From Siphonodentalium dalli (Eukaryota > Mollusca > Scaphopoda > Gadilida > Siphonodentaliidae), in the NCBI GenBank assembly GCA_032622095.1, contig CP136064.1:261495863-261559862 (forward strand): a stretch of DNA of 64,000 nucleotides, in the 5' to 3' direction. The position numbers and the translations under genes were made by a program. Under the pieces are notes generated by a model. That model ran no database searches and was not told where the DNA came from. It was given only the letters and a program-made list of their open reading frames with translations. Shown here piece by piece: positions 11,101 to 21,697 of the stretch (position 1 is its first letter; each line of letters begins with the position of its first letter).

Positions 11101-14100
11101 GTTTGGGTCTTATGGAACATAGGAACACTATCAACAGACATGGTGGGTGTTTATCTGTATATATACATGTACATGTATAGAGGTTATCACCACATGTTAG
11201 GTGTACATGTATAGCTACTGTTTCCAAAAACCAGGCATGCTAGGTTGGTTGTACTCATGACTACCTCCAGACAATGGGATGTAGTCATCACAATACAAGT
11301 ACGGTATAATGGCGGTATTATGTGTAAAATTCTTATAAAAAGTTAGCGACATGAATTTCGTACCAAGTTTATAGCCAAATTTATGAAAATATGGAATGTG
11401 AATAATAAAAAACATACTTTATAAGCATGAAGTAAGTTTGATCTTTTATCAATCTTAATGTATATTTCCACCGTGTTGATCAAGTAATACTTTCCCCTCA
11501 ACCCGAGTTGGCATTTTATGTCATTTCGGTCGAGGTAGTTCAATATTTCTGAAGCTGGATAGAAAATATCAAAATAAAATAAAAAAAATATATTTCCCTA
11601 CCTACCTACCCTAATTTTTTCGCTCCGTTATCGGAAACATACAATCTTTTTTTTTTGGCCTGACCAATGTCATTTAATTCTTTTAATAAATACTACGATT
11701 CTCACATATATATACTACACCAGGCAAGCACTCAATATTTTGAATTTTTTTTATGTCATCTTCAGAAAGCCTCGTCATCCTAGAAATCTGAATGGGAATA
11801 GAGACGTATATCATAAGATTATTGTCAACTTTTTAAAGAGACTGTTGACAACTGTTGAAACGATTAGTCAACTATCTAACGTTGATGCCAATTGCTCGCA
11901 CTGTCGACTATGTATTTTGCTGTCGACTAGTCGGAACATTGTATATGCTTCCCACACTAAGAGTTAAAAGGCTATAATGTAGCTACATGGCACGTTGATA
12001 CCGGTAAAACACTTGCTGCAGATGTGAGGGTGTTAAAAACCCAAAATGTAGCACATAAGTTGTGCACCAACCGCTTCGCGGGTCATACATTGTGCCTCAT
12101 CCATCACAGTGCCGTATTCCCTAATGGGCCGTAATGGCACACACACCCACTGCATTCATTTCTTAAATGAACATTCACTGCATTTTATCTTTGACCTACA
12201 TCTAAACCTATATGTTTTAATGTCCTTGAAGGTTCCAGTGCTGGCGCTGGGAGTGGTGACTTTCATGTGTATAGAGGTGTTCGAAGACGAGAATATGCAA
12301 GACAAAAGTTCAACAATGAAAAGAATGAGAAAGTTTGTATAAATTAACATTATTTTAAATATTTCGCTGTTCTTTAAAGATGTCCTACATGTACAGTAAT
12401 GCTCTCGCCGAGAGCTTTCCGATGAATGGCAACAAGCCATATTTCCGACTAAATCCTGAAAAGTTACCCATAATTCTGCTGTTGTTAAGGAGTCGATTAA
12501 TTAGAGCGTTACTGTATCTTTGCTATACCAGAAATTAATGAGAATTATGAGATTAAGCCTATGAGACCAAACCATGTAATAGTTAGACTAAATCTTCTTT
12601 GTCCGCAACAGCTTGGGATATCGGTTGGGTATAACTTGGGATGATGCTGTTTTTGGACCGAGTCCCACCCCGTTACTCTTCTATAATGGACATTCATTCA
12701 CATAAACCACTGACTGTGATTAATTATCTGTCATGTCCTTAATCAAAATGATATATCATTTACCATGATAGATAAAGTAATAGTGATTGTTCACATGCAT
12801 TTCTGATACGGGGGAAAATTGAAATTCGCTGGAAAACAGTGCTTTGTTTAAGTTAAAAATCTCGTTGCTTTGACATTTAATGGACCTCTGATATATGCAC
12901 TTTTGTTATCATCATTATTGGGAAAGGCTGTTCTCTATGTTCATATACAAAGCTTCCATTTGACATAATCTGAAGACATACAAGCTAGATAACTCCCGCC
13001 CATGATTCTGGGCGTACAGTCCGTCACAGAAGAGTAACGGGATGGTACTCGGTCCAAAAACAGTATCATCCCAACCGATATCCCAAGCTGTTGTGGAAAA
13101 CAGCATACCTTATAGTAGCAGTGCCACTTATAATTGTAATAGTGTGCAATGAGATTAAACCTATGATAACAAGCCTTGTAATAGTGTGTATTGAGATTAA
13201 AGTGATATGAAACCCTCTGGTAGGGTTGTAAAATATAAATGGAGAATAATCTTGCTCAAAGTATTTATTTTACAAAATTGACAACACACCGTCATTCTTA
13301 TATATTAATTAAATATATTATTAAATGCAGTAACCTCATTCTGGAAATGACACACGCACTATTTCAAGGCTTTACTCTATTGTTTACATACTACAAAAAC
13401 AATTTCTGATGCTCTAATTACTGTTTATCTAAAATTTTGATTCCTGGGAACAAGACAAAAAACAAGTAATTCTTTATTTCTAATTTTTCACTTCAGTATT
13501 GTACGTGATTGTTAACTGTCACATCAAAAGTTTGTTTACTTTTTAACCCAAACAATGCTGGGTAACCCCGCTAGTGATTTAATAGTGAAAAATATTTTAT
13601 TTGAGTCAAGAAACCAACTCTTCAATGCTCAGGGCTAATAGATTTCGATTTTTGAAATCTATGTATTTTATCCAACTCCAATATTTTCCACTGGCTTCTA
13701 GAAATATATGGACATACATGTGCAGATGCTGTCACAAGAGTTTGAAAGGTTGTGCAATGTTGTGGTGGCCTTGCATGGTAAATTATTTTCAGAATATAAG
13801 ACAATGAAAGGTGTCACCAGCAACAAAAATTAAGATATCCTTTATTAGTTGGCATGTGGATAATACACATACTTATTTTCGAATCGGTAATCATGTTTTA
13901 TTCATATAAATAGACATGATATATAACACCATGCTATTGCACATGGAAATAGATCTTTGTTTACAATTGTGATGACTCATGTTGGGCAATTCCAGTTTGA
14001 ACTAGGCATCACCATATATGGAATTTGTAATCCACACTCGCTCTCTGTCCAAACTACCACAACATTTTATTAGATAGCTTTTTCGGCAAATACAAATGTA

Positions 14101-17100
14101 TGATACCGTGGTGGCTATTGCTGTGAGTATGTATTGAAATAATGTGTCTCTCATTTGTAGAATGAGGTCCCCGGAGGGTGATTTTAGTGATGCTACCCCA
14201 AATAGTGGGCTAGCATCACCAAATTCACCCTCTGGGAACCTCATTCTGCTGAGATGTAAGCAGAATGAGGTCCCCAGAGGGTGAATTTGGTGATGCTAAC
14301 CCGCTATGCGGGGTAGCATCACTAAATTCACCCTCTGGGGACCTCATTCTGCAAATGACAGACACACTATTTCAAGGTTTGGCCCTAGTTTAATTTATTG
14401 GTATTAAACTATATTAAATCGGCTTTTGATGAAATTCAGTTGTTGTTGTTGTAACTGGATGATATGGGGATCCTCTAATCGAACAGTGTATCTTTAACAT
14501 TGTGTCATACTAAAATGATGTTGGTTTTCTCAGGATGGGAAAGACGGCGTGTATCTAAAAAAGATGGAAGAAAACAAGACAGCAGCAGATGAGAGGACAA
14601 ATAAAAAGCGAGCAAAAAGGTGACATTACTGATTACAGAACATTATTTATCTAGCATTATTAACTTGATGGATGAAAGAGTCATTTCAGATACATGACAG
14701 TAAAAATAATGATTATCGAGGCAAATGCAAAATTTGGCCACTTTTTGATACCACTATCCTGAGCACGCCGCTGGAGTGTTATCGACCATCTTGGCTCATA
14801 TGTTCGCCTCATTATTCTTAACAAAACAACATAGGAAACACCGACATACATTTATTCGTTTTGAAGGAGATCTGGTTTCAAGACACTGTAGCCCAAAATT
14901 CAATGTTAAAGGTCACATACATGTAACTCTGGTATTTATCACCCGATTTAAGAAATGTTTTGGAATATATAATTGCTGTCTCATAGAGACTTTATATTCT
15001 GAGTTTGGTGATCATTGAAGGAAAAAGCAGTTTTGACACCCCTCCCCTTACCACGTCCCTGAAGTTACATCAACCAAACTTGCCCCATATGGTCTCCTCA
15101 GTATTCTTAACAAAATATCATATGAAACACCGACATACATTTATTAGTTTTGCAGGAGATGCAGCTTCAAGACACTCTAGCCCAAAATTCAAACATTAAG
15201 GTCACATAACTCTTAATATTTATCAACAGATTTAAGAAATGTTTGCTGAGTTTGTTGCTAATCGATGTGTGTTGTCTGCTTATTTTTCTGAACACCCCTT
15301 CAGATGAATAATAGACCACATTCCAATGTATCCTTTTATAACTGTTTAATGAGTTGTTGAAACCACAATACCACCAGTGATGAAAATTTGGTTCTCTTGG
15401 TCACTATGGGTGTATTTTTCGCCTGTTGTGTTCTTAAACCAACTAATTATGTTTCTGCGGCCTGAGCATTCACCAAATTTTGGCATTTATTATACTGTGT
15501 GTAGAGTGTACTGAGAGAAGTGCCAATATGTATTATTTGACAGTACCTATGTATGATCTATGGGTCTATGAGATGAACCCTTTCTTTTCTGAATGGATTC
15601 TCCCATGCAGTTATAAAAGAATACATTGGAATGATCTATTATTCATTTTGAGGTATTTAAGAGCAGAAGAATTCATATTCACACGTTTGAACTCATTAGA
15701 TAATGAGTTAAAAAAAACATAGTTGAACTTATTGTCGGAATATTTCCTGAGTGAACTACTCATCAATGAGTATTTAGTATAGAAAGGTTAAATTTATTGA
15801 AACGAGAGCACTGAAATTTCTCAAATTAGTGCAACAGAAGACAAAATTCATTTCAACTTGATGTCCGTCATCTTTATTTGATTACTTCAAGTTACCTGTT
15901 ATTTGCTGTTTGCAGGATGAAAAAGAAAATAAAGCAGAAAGCTAAGAAAATGAAGAAGGGTGATAACACTGGTAAGACCATTTCACTATTGTATTTTGAA
16001 ATTCAGCCTTTTCACGCTGGTCATCCTATAATCACCGCTGCTGGCAGTAAACCCTGATGCGGTCGTCAGTAAACTGCACATCGGGCCATAACAGTTAGAC
16101 TTTTCCATACCAGGGTTAATCTAATTAGTCAAAAGTAGTCCATTTAGAAGTTATACTAACCAATGGAAGACATATGTTATAGTCAATGCCTATTTATAGT
16201 GTGACAGTAGTTCAGAGAAAGTTTCATGCAGCAAAAGTTTCACTGCAGACACTTCTCGAGAATGTTTTAAAAACGTTGAGCAGTCTATATGGGACTCTCA
16301 ATCCGTGGTGTGTTTTGATACTAAAAATCCCAAATCCCTATCCAGTAACTCGAATAAAGACATCTTTCCAAACATACTGCACATCGATAAAGTAAAACAT
16401 AATGCGCGCAGGAGTAAACTCCGACGCAGGCAAAAATCATGCCCGCAATGGGGTTTACTCCAACACCATGGAGTGTCTCATGCAATTGTCAATATTTTCC
16501 TAATTAAATGCAGCAAATTCCAATGGATCCGCAGTTGTGTCCGAAGAAAAACAAATAATAACAAAATTTCCCTCAAAACAAACCTACCTGTACTCTTCAC
16601 TCGTGCGTGCAATGTGATTTTCTCAATATTTGCCGCAGCAGGTATTATAGGATGACCATCGTGTGTTTTTGTCCTCCGTCACATGAGACACCAGTGTTTA
16701 AGAGTACATGCTCAAAACATGGGGGAACCAGTACATGTAATAGAGCGAGTGAAACATAAGGGATACAGTCTTTGCACTGACTGCTTCGATCAATCGTGAT
16801 ATTGTTCTATTATGCCATGTTTAAAGTCACCTGTTGTTGGATCCAGTGGCCTGCAACTGAATTTGTTTTCTTGAATTGATGTGATGATCCAATGATAACC
16901 ACCATACACGTTAACATCTGGCTAGTCTTCTCGTACTAAAAGCGGCTAAGATATTGGGATGGAGGTGCCGGTATTTAGTCCGAGTTCGTCCCGTATAGTC
17001 TCTTATGACACGACTTAAGCGTTATTGACCCGCTCAAATAAAACCACAATTATATGAAATAAAATATCACAATTGCGACAATAAACGGATATTTTCAACA

Positions 17101-20100
17101 GAAGACATGCTATTTGATCTGAAATCCACATCAGTTGTGAATTGAAAGCGGTAATTTAATGCGAAAAGAGACATTTATCGCAATGTTTACAATTTTTTTA
17201 AAGTATGCGAACTCGGTTGACCTCGCGAACTGTGTTCGGCATTTTCCGTTGAAAATATTCCGTAGATTTTGGACTAACAACGCAAATTACGATGAATTCT
17301 CCATTGTAATCGTAATTATGTGTGTCAATAAATAAAAAATAAATAGATTAATTAAACATTGGAGATATAAATGTAATACATTAAATAAATTACGGGAATT
17401 ACCACCCTCCCAAAGTTTAAAACAGTGTAAACACAACGAGCATTAGAATAAATAATATGCCTTATATGGTGCTACATTTCACCCACATTTGGTGGACTTC
17501 CGCGAAATTAAGATATATACTAAGCGAACAGGGCAATATACTGCTCTTGTTAAGCACACAAAAAATCAAACAAAATTTGTATAAATTTTGAACCTTAAGT
17601 TTGAAAAGTCCCACTGAAACGGAAGAACTATATTTCGAAACTGTGTGATTCGGTTCTCCGATTATTTTATCAACACACAAGTCAAAATGCACATCACACG
17701 CATGGCAAGTCAGACGTAAGAGTTCTAATTTGCTCCAATTTTGACAAGTTGCTTGCGAAAATTGTCAACAAAACTACCGTTCTGATCCTGCATTATGTCA
17801 TTAAGTTTTTAGTGCAGGAATTGTTCTCAAAGCACATAGGAAACTGGACTTTGGGGCGATCGGTTTTCGCCATTTTGTTCGGAAAACCCCGCGCTATATA
17901 TAGAAACGGAAACTAGAATACCCAGCGGATTATGCCGAAGTTATTCGGAACAATTCGGCTTTCAGTTAAAACGTAAACAAACAGAGAAACAAAGTGATGT
18001 TTGTGGCAATCAACCGGAATATTCTATGTGTAATTTAACATTAAAGTTAGATTATTATACACCATTGTGACCATAAGATGTCACCCTTTCCGATTTATAT
18101 AGCATCACGTATTGATTTGCTAGGTTAATCGAGTAAAATACACCACAGATTCCCGCCACAGATCATGGGCGTAAGTCGTGTCATGAGAGACTATACGGGA
18201 CGAACTCGGACTAAATACCGGCACCTCCATCCCAATATCTTAGCCAGTTTTAGTACGAGAAGACTTGGACTAACATCTGGCATGCCAATTTCAGGAGATC
18301 AATTTTAAGAATTCGGGGCATATGGCTCAAATTCTGGTGACTTTTCAGAACTAAAAACTTTCTATTTTAAGAGCCAAATAATACCAGATGAATAACAGCA
18401 TTATAAAACTGTAACATATATATCACTTTAAGAATAACATAAAGCTTAAAGTGATATGAAACACTCCGGTAGTGTGATAAAATAGAAATGGAAAATAATC
18501 TTGTTCAAAGTAGTAATTTTTACAAATATTATATCCAAATTGACAACAAACACCGCCATTCTTATATGTTAATCAAATACAGTGACTCTCGATGGCGAAA
18601 TTGTTTTCGTTAACTTATCGCAGATAGTTGCGTCCCGAATCGAGAAGTAAATATTTACAATTGCGTGTAGTTCAGACGATGTTTTCTATGGAGTGGTAAG
18701 GTCGATTTAAAAATTTATTTCGGCGATGTTACTAAAATGCTATATTCCTCCAGTTGACATAGTGTCTGAATACTAACTTACTAGTTTCACGCACCCGAAT
18801 AAGTACATAATATATCTTTAAATCAAGTTAAATTAGTTCATTTAATTGTGTGGATTCTCTTGCTTAAACTGATTGTTTATTTCGTCCATGCTCAATTTAA
18901 ATTCGGGAGAAACTGTTTCCCGATCGGGAGATTTATGGCTGAAATTCAGGAGACTCTCATCCAGGAATAAGGCCAGAGGGTCTCTGTTGGTGGGGTGTCC
19001 CTCTTGAAATTTCCATCTGCACACTCCCCAGACCAGACCAAAGTCCAATGTTCATGGAAATGCCATTTGCACCCCCTCCCATTGGGTTGGAACTTTCCAA
19101 TTGTTGGAAATTTCCAACCTGACACCCCCCAAAGTATGGAAAGTTTCCAACTGATGGCCATTTCAGACCAAAGTTTGACAAAAAATAGAAAAATATAATA
19201 CTGTGTGCCTAAACAAAAAACAAATTTCTCACTAACTAAAAATAAAATAATGAGAACAATATCAACCTATATACCGGTATGGTGTAATATTTCTGACTAA
19301 TGTTGTGTCAGGCATGAAATTTCCAACTGTTGAAAACTTACAATATTCTGTGAATTGTGAATATACGAGAACTTAATTTTGTTGTCAGTGCACATGTTAT
19401 ATAACATTTATATTAGAGGTGCTTTAAAGACATATTATGGACTTATTTGGGGGCATAAAACTAATATGTTATTAATCAGGAATATAGCATTGTACTAACA
19501 ACATAGCCGAAAATCTCAAGCAAATCGACCGCACCACTCAAAAGAAAACATCGTCTGAACTATGCTCAACTAAATATTTACTTCTCGATTCTGGATTCAA
19601 CTATCGGCGATAAACTAATGAATTTTTTTTCGCAATTGTGTGTCACTGCTTTTAATTAATATATAAGAATGATGGTGTGTGATGTCAATTTGGATATAAT
19701 ATTGGTAAAAATAACTACTTTGAGAAAAATTATTCTCCATTTCTATGTGATCGCCCTTCTGGAGTGTTTCACATCACTTTAAATAGATGATGTTCTATTT
19801 CTGTCTCTATCATTCTGATTGAATCATATGTTCATGCCTCCATTTTAGAACGGGGTGTATTATGATTTTTGGTCTGCCTGCTCATGTTCTGTTCGTCTGC
19901 TCATCTGTCCATTCATTTCTTGTTTCCGGATGGTTTCTTTTGTTCTACAACTTCAACTACTTAGTTGCAGCTACACAGTTTCGCATATGCCATTTCCTAA
20001 TTGTTCTTATCGAATCAGATTCAATGAAAGATTTTTTTCTTTTATATCAGGTATAGGCACATATTGGCAGACTTTACAAAACATTTCTTTTTAGTACATA

Positions 20101-21697
20101 TTTAAAGCTAATGGGGTCGTTGTAGTAATATTCAGTTGCACAAAATTTCCAGCATATGCAACATTTACCTACCAAAATTGTTAAGTGAAAAATTGATTGA
20201 CAGAAGAAATATATAATATTTATTGATGTTTCATAAACAGTAATTTTGTCATGCAATCAGTGTTACTAATATATGACAATCAGTGTTACTAATATATGAC
20301 AATCAGTGTTACTAATATGACAGTCAGTGTTACTAATTTATGACAATCAGTGTTACTAATATATGACAATCAATGTTACTAATATATGACAATCAGTGTT
20401 ACTAATATATGACAATCAGTGTTACTAATAAATGACAATCAGTGTTACTAATAAATGACAATCAGTGTTACTAATATATCACAATCAGTGTTACCAATAT
20501 ATCACAATCAGTGTTACTAATATATCACAATCAGTGTTACTAATATATCACAATCAGTGTTACTAATATATCACAATCAATGAGAACTCATACTTGATAT
20601 CCAGAATTTCGATTGACAATATGGCATCTAATTAGCAAACTAAAATCATATCTACTGAGTGTTTAACGATGGTCTATGCATTCCTAAATAAGTTTTATTT
20701 AGTTTCCGGTGTATAATATAATAAATATGAGTAAAAAACACTTGTCTGGAAGCACTTCTATCAATTAAGATTGATTTCACGCCTCATCTACTATGGGAGA
20801 TCAAGGGTCATATTGAAGTTCCCCAGTTGAAGTTGGTGATGTTCACCCGTTAGTCATCTCGATTATGCATTTTATCTTCTGCAAATTAGGGGATATAAAA
20901 ACAGAACAGAAGGGAAAAATTACTAAAAACAATGTTAATTTGAGACTATAGATATTTCCCAGAAGATGAGGCCTGGGCAGAATAAGTGATGCTTGCATGC
21001 TGTGGGGTACAGGGATGGGTCCATTACATTGCAAAGTAATGCATTACCATTACCATTACTTTACATTTTTCGCATTACCATTACTTGACATTTTTAACAT
21101 TACCATTACCATTACATGGAAAATTCAATGTAATGCACTACCATTACCATTACTTTGAAAAGTAATGCATTCCCATTACCATTACATTTGATGATGGACT
21201 TGTTGAGTAAATAAAACGATTTTTTTTATGAACTTTATGGATATCAAAATAAAATGAAGCACATAAAATAAACACATAACGAAAATGAACAACAATAACA
21301 CAATCACAAGCACTATCACACTATGTTAAGAGTCATTTAGATGTGGCTGTTACACTTGACCCCACTGGGGTAGCTTCACTAAATTCACCCTCTGGGGACC
21401 TCATTCTGCAAATTTTATTGACACTTTTTCCAGGTTTGATCATTATCCCTGGACAGAAAATGTACAAATTAGCAGTTTTTTGTGTCTAATCTGATGGAGA
21501 TTTTTCAATTATATTACAATAATTTACATTGTTTCACAAATAGTAAGTAGTGCATTCAAGCGCCAGGAGTTAAATCATTTTATACATGTATTTTTAATGC
21601 AATTTCAATTTTCACAGACAACAAAAAAGAAAGTGAAAGTGACGAGGAAAGTGAAGAAGAGGCTGAAGAAAAAACTGGCAGGGAAACAGAATCATGA
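2039..21697 (+). CDS. PRKRIP1: PRKRIP1 homologue (PRKR-interacting protein 1), six coding exons
   Basis: Seen: joining 2039-2128, 9887-9965, 12232-12332, 14534-14619, 15916-15971 and 21618-21697 gives one 163-residue frame, with GT/AG at every junction and phases 0,1,0,2,1 that fit. The protein starts MESNEEKKVFVPKT and carries KLEKLMKNP, then [29 protein letters not shown] and RRREY, a charged helical stretch with MEENKTAADERTNKKRAKR, a Lys-rich run and an acidic Ser/Glu tail. Known: these blocks, in this order, mark PRKRIP1 (human protein 184 residues), a nuclear basic helical protein of the catalytic step-2 spliceosome that binds dsRNA and, in mammals, inhibits PKR. Inference: the conserved role here is pre-mRNA splicing; the PKR link may not apply to invertebrates. 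The 3' UTR and poly(A) site are not clear; the first AATAAA noticed downstream is near 22738. Introns of about 7.8, 2.3, 2.2, 1.3 and 5.6 kb are packed with repeats. Confidence 0.9.
2565..3762. mobile_element. 1.2-kb element with ~260-bp terminal inverted repeats inserted in LINE copy 1
   Basis: The ends CAGGTCTGGCAAATGTGAG and its reverse complement extend into inverted arms of about 260 bp (2565-2825 and 3505-3762), including the TTTTGTCGGCACGAC region. The flanks carry GTCTC on both sides (2560-2564, 3763-3767), a 5-bp target duplication. LINE sequence continues on both sides. No transposase is encoded; non-autonomous. Confidence 0.8.
4132..4869 (-). pseudogene. Reverse transcriptase core of LINE copy 1
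   Basis: The open frame starts MIILDFSKAFDTVPHKK and holds RT motifs in order: DFSKAFDTV (first catalytic Asp), SGVPQGTVLGP, FADDCLLY (catalytic Asp pair) and AKKCYVMSM. About 60 residues before its end it shifts out of frame at a small indel near 4303; the matching tail (MPGKLKQIAYLSLVRSIM...) is in the adjacent frame at 3900-4274. It encodes only a fragment and is a pseudogene. Confidence 0.85.
5002..5454 (-). pseudogene. N-terminal RT fragment of LINE copy 1
   Basis: The open stretch contains LNQFKSVFTKDK, LLKELNPSKAAGPDNIPNRI and STDTGQLPDDWKKAN-like residues typical of the finger region of non-LTR reverse transcriptases. After KKANISS the reading frame shifts and the rest is nonsense. 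It is directly upstream, on the same strand, of the RT core at 4132-4869. Confidence 0.8.
5577..5605. repeat. 28-bp direct repeat of LINE sequence between two head-to-head LINE pieces
   Basis: CTACCAAAAGCTGTAACCTC and the next eight bases occur at 5501-5528, where they are LINE copy 1 coding sequence, and again at 5577-5605, where LINE copy 2 begins in the opposite orientation. About 48 bp of AT-rich DNA lie between. Confidence 0.7.
5899..7854. mobile_element. hAT-like MITE inserted in LINE copy 2
   Basis: The left end is CAGGGTTTCCGCTAGGGG and the right end reads TAGCGGAAAACCTG, its inverted counterpart. GCACC flanks both ends (5894-5898, 7855-7859). The CAGGG terminus resembles hAT elements, but hAT normally makes 8-bp duplications, so the class is tentative. 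A second, related element sits inside it. No transposase. Confidence 0.7.
6228..7102. mobile_element. Second hAT-like MITE nested in the first
   Basis: It begins CAGGGTTTCCGCTAGGGG and ends TATAGTGGAAACCCTG, with ATTGTAC on both sides (6221-6227, 7103-7109). Its termini are of the same family as the host element, and subterminal GGGGCCGTCAAGG-like sequence occurs at both ends. No coding capacity. Confidence 0.78.
8800..8895. repeat. Fragment of the GGCCAAAAAAAA-end TIR family
   Basis: AAGGCAAAAAAAAATAATACC and TAGGGTAGGTAGGTAGGGAA match the right end of the 10801-11661 element. A short relic. The surrounding 8.5-9.6 kb, part of PRKRIP1 intron 1, shows no other recognisable feature apart from poly-T runs. 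Confidence 0.45.
9648..9773. repeat. Short foldback element (~125 bp)
   Basis: ATAATAAATAGAGCATG at the left pairs with CATGCTCTATTTATTAAATAT at the right, and GGGTATAGT pairs with ACTATACCC further in, around a CCGCTTCGCG loop. It lies about 115 bp before PRKRIP1 exon 2. Confidence 0.65.
9887..9965 (+). CDS. PRKRIP1: PRKRIP1 coding exon 2
   Basis: The acceptor TTTGCAG ends at 9886; the donor GTAAGT starts at 9966. The exon encodes DKLAYIPDKQNAWAPRAPP then EFIRNIW plus one base, matching the human DKAVPIPEK...WAPRPPPEFVRDV block. This is the most conserved segment and the strongest evidence for the gene's identity. Confidence 0.93.
10107..10456. mobile_element. Composite 'GCAGAATGAGG' hairpin MITE, copy in intron 2
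   Basis: A hairpin (10107-10198) with arms GCAGAATGAGGTCCCCAGAG and its complement is followed by a ~210-bp spacer bounded by inverted AGGCCTCAT/ATGAGGCCT, then a second arm (10415-10456). The same hairpin-spacer-hairpin layout recurs at 26.08-26.42 kb and 50.93-51.23 kb. Confidence 0.75.
10801..11661. mobile_element. TIR element with AGGCCAAAAAAAA ends
   Basis: The left end AGGCCAAAAAAAAAAAGATG then TATGTTTCCG is mirrored at the right end (CGGAAACATACAATC then T-run and GGCCT). It is 861 bp, with ACCCTAA-type repeats just inside both ends. No clear target duplication and no transposase. In PRKRIP1 intron 2. Confidence 0.65.
12232..12332 (+). CDS. PRKRIP1: PRKRIP1 coding exon 3
   Basis: The acceptor CTTGAAG ends at 12231. 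The exon encodes [23 protein letters not shown] followed by RQKFNNEKNEK. Human PRKRIP1 has [21 protein letters not shown] at this point. The donor GTTTGT is weaker than the others but keeps G at +5 and leaves phase 0 for exon 4. Confidence 0.92.
12401..12481. repeat. Half copy of the TTGTTGCCATTCATC hairpin repeat
   Basis: GCTCTCGCCGAGAGCTTTCC, then GATGAATGGCAACAAGCC and a conserved tail ending ACCCATAATTCTGCT. The full palindrome is at 22106-22168 and a reversed half at 34192-34260. Confidence 0.7.
12598..13101. mobile_element. TIR element, CAACAGCTTGGGATATCGG ends
   Basis: CAACAGCTTGGGATATCGGT at 12606 is mirrored at about 13074-13093; arms of about 90 bp include TTTTTGGACCGAGT and GTTACTCTTCT. 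A direct repeat resembling ATGAGATTAARCCTATGA flanks it (about 12549 and 13149). Subterminal CCCGCC...GATTCTGGGCG resembles that of the MULE-like element at 16922. In PRKRIP1 intron 3. Confidence 0.7.
13197..13345. mobile_element. Half copy of the TTAA-flanked 'AGTGATATGAAAC' family
   Basis: TTAA (13197-13200) is followed by AGTGATATGAAACCCTCTGG and a stretch matching 18450-18590. It breaks off near 13325 into a fragment ending CCTCATTCTGGAAATGACAC, a relic of the GCAGAATGAGG family. Confidence 0.65.
14158..14352. mobile_element. Two adjacent 'GCAGAATGAGG' hairpin units
   Basis: Two ~92-bp palindromes lie head to tail (14158-14249 and 14260-14352) with arms AATGAGGTCCCCAGAGGGTG and loops CCCAAATAGTGGG and CCGCTATGCGGG. 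These are the cleanest copies of this family. In PRKRIP1 intron 3, just before exon 4. Confidence 0.8.
14436..14497. repeat. Right-end fragment of the 'AGGTACTCAATCC' TTAA family
   Basis: GATATGGGGATCCTCTAATC then ACAGTGTATCTTTAA matches the right end of the element at 39288-40233. It ends 36 bp before PRKRIP1 exon 4. Confidence 0.55.
14534..14619 (+). CDS. PRKRIP1: PRKRIP1 coding exon 4
   Basis: The acceptor TTTTCTCAG ends at 14533. The exon encodes DGKDGVYLKKMEENKTAADE then RTNKKRAK with two bases carried over. It aligns with the human helical block [22 protein letters not shown]. The donor GTGACA at 14620 is non-consensus at +4 to +6, so this boundary is the least certain, though the phase fits exon 5. 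Confidence 0.85.
14766..15240. repeat. ~275-bp tandem duplication in PRKRIP1 intron 4
   Basis: Two diverged copies share CACCGACATACATTTATTCGT-like sequence, CAAGACACT(G/C)TAGCCCAAAA and TTTAAGAAATGTTT (about 14840-14960 and 15130-15240). No protein is recognisable. Confidence 0.6.
15916..15971 (+). CDS. PRKRIP1: PRKRIP1 coding exon 5
   Basis: The acceptor TGTTTGCAG ends at 15915; the donor GTAAGA starts at 15972. It encodes R-MKKKIKQKAKKMKKGDNT, the strongly basic segment matching the Lys-rich human KEKKLLAKKMKLEQKK region, probably a nuclear localisation and RNA-contact stretch. It is too short to be found by ORF length alone. Confidence 0.87.
16019..16657. mobile_element. 639-bp TIR element in PRKRIP1 intron 5
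   Basis: The ends are GGTCATCCTATAATCACCGC and, inverted, GGTATTATAGGATGACC, each followed inward by a GCTGC block. The interior has another inverted pair around GTTTACTCC. No target duplication is obvious and there is no transposase. Confidence 0.65.
16922..18270. mobile_element. MULE-like element with ~110-bp TIRs and a 10-bp target duplication
   Basis: Arms of about 110 bp contain AAGATATTGGGATGGAGGTG, ACTAAATACCGG/CCGGTATTTAGT and GACTATACGGGACGAACTCG. TAACATCTGG flanks both ends exactly (16912-16921, 18271-18280), possibly 11 bp with the next C. Long TIRs and a 9-11-bp duplication are features of Mutator-like elements. The 1349-bp interior has no transposase. A second copy enters the window at 63757. 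Confidence 0.78.
18450..19778. mobile_element. TTAA-flanked TIR element, 'AGTGATATGAAACACTCC' family
   Basis: TTAA at 18446-18449 and 19779-19782 bounds a 1329-bp element whose arms of about 320 bp run from AGTGATATGAAACACTCCGG inward past ACCGCCATTCTTATAT to TTCCTCCAGTTGACAT. The interior (19.0-19.15 kb) contains repeated TTGGAAATTTCCAA palindromes. No transposase. Fragments of the same family lie at 13197 and 47747. Confidence 0.8.
20251..20580. repeat. 23-bp minisatellite, ~14 copies
   Basis: The unit is ATATGACAATCAGTGTTACTAAT. The last five copies share ATATCACAATC instead of ATATGACAATC, a sign of segmental amplification. The core TGACAATCAGTG is shared with the 34-bp array at 59.07-60.49 kb. 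Confidence 0.92.
20779..20990. mobile_element. Spacer part of the 'GCAGAATGAGG' composite repeat
   Basis: CGCCTCATCTACTATGGGAG at the left and GATGAGGCCTGGGCAGAATAA at the right bound a segment matching, in reverse, 26.12-26.33 kb and 50.96-51.13 kb. Confidence 0.65.
21010..21190. repeat. CATTAC-rich repeat, hAT-MITE-like
   Basis: CAGGGATGGGTCCATTACAT is followed by many CATTACCATTACC and AGTAATGCATTACC units to about 21190. A CAGGG start with CATTAC repeats is a common hAT-derived MITE form in animals; the right end is not defined here. Confidence 0.55.
21361..21410. repeat. Half hairpin of the 'GCAGAATGAGG' family
   Basis: GGGGTAGCTTCACTAAATTC then ACCCTCTGGGGACCTCATTC: the right arm only. 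It lies about 210 bp before the last PRKRIP1 exon. Confidence 0.7.
21618..21697 (+). CDS. PRKRIP1: PRKRIP1 last coding exon
   Basis: The acceptor TTTTCACAG ends at 21617. In the phase set by exon 5 it encodes D-NKKESESDEESEEEAEEK then TGRETES and TGA (21695-21697), the acidic Ser/Glu tail typical of the family (human has an EEEEE tail). A basic peptide can be read here in another frame, but it breaks the intron phase and the acidic tail, so it is a shadow. Confidence 0.87.
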
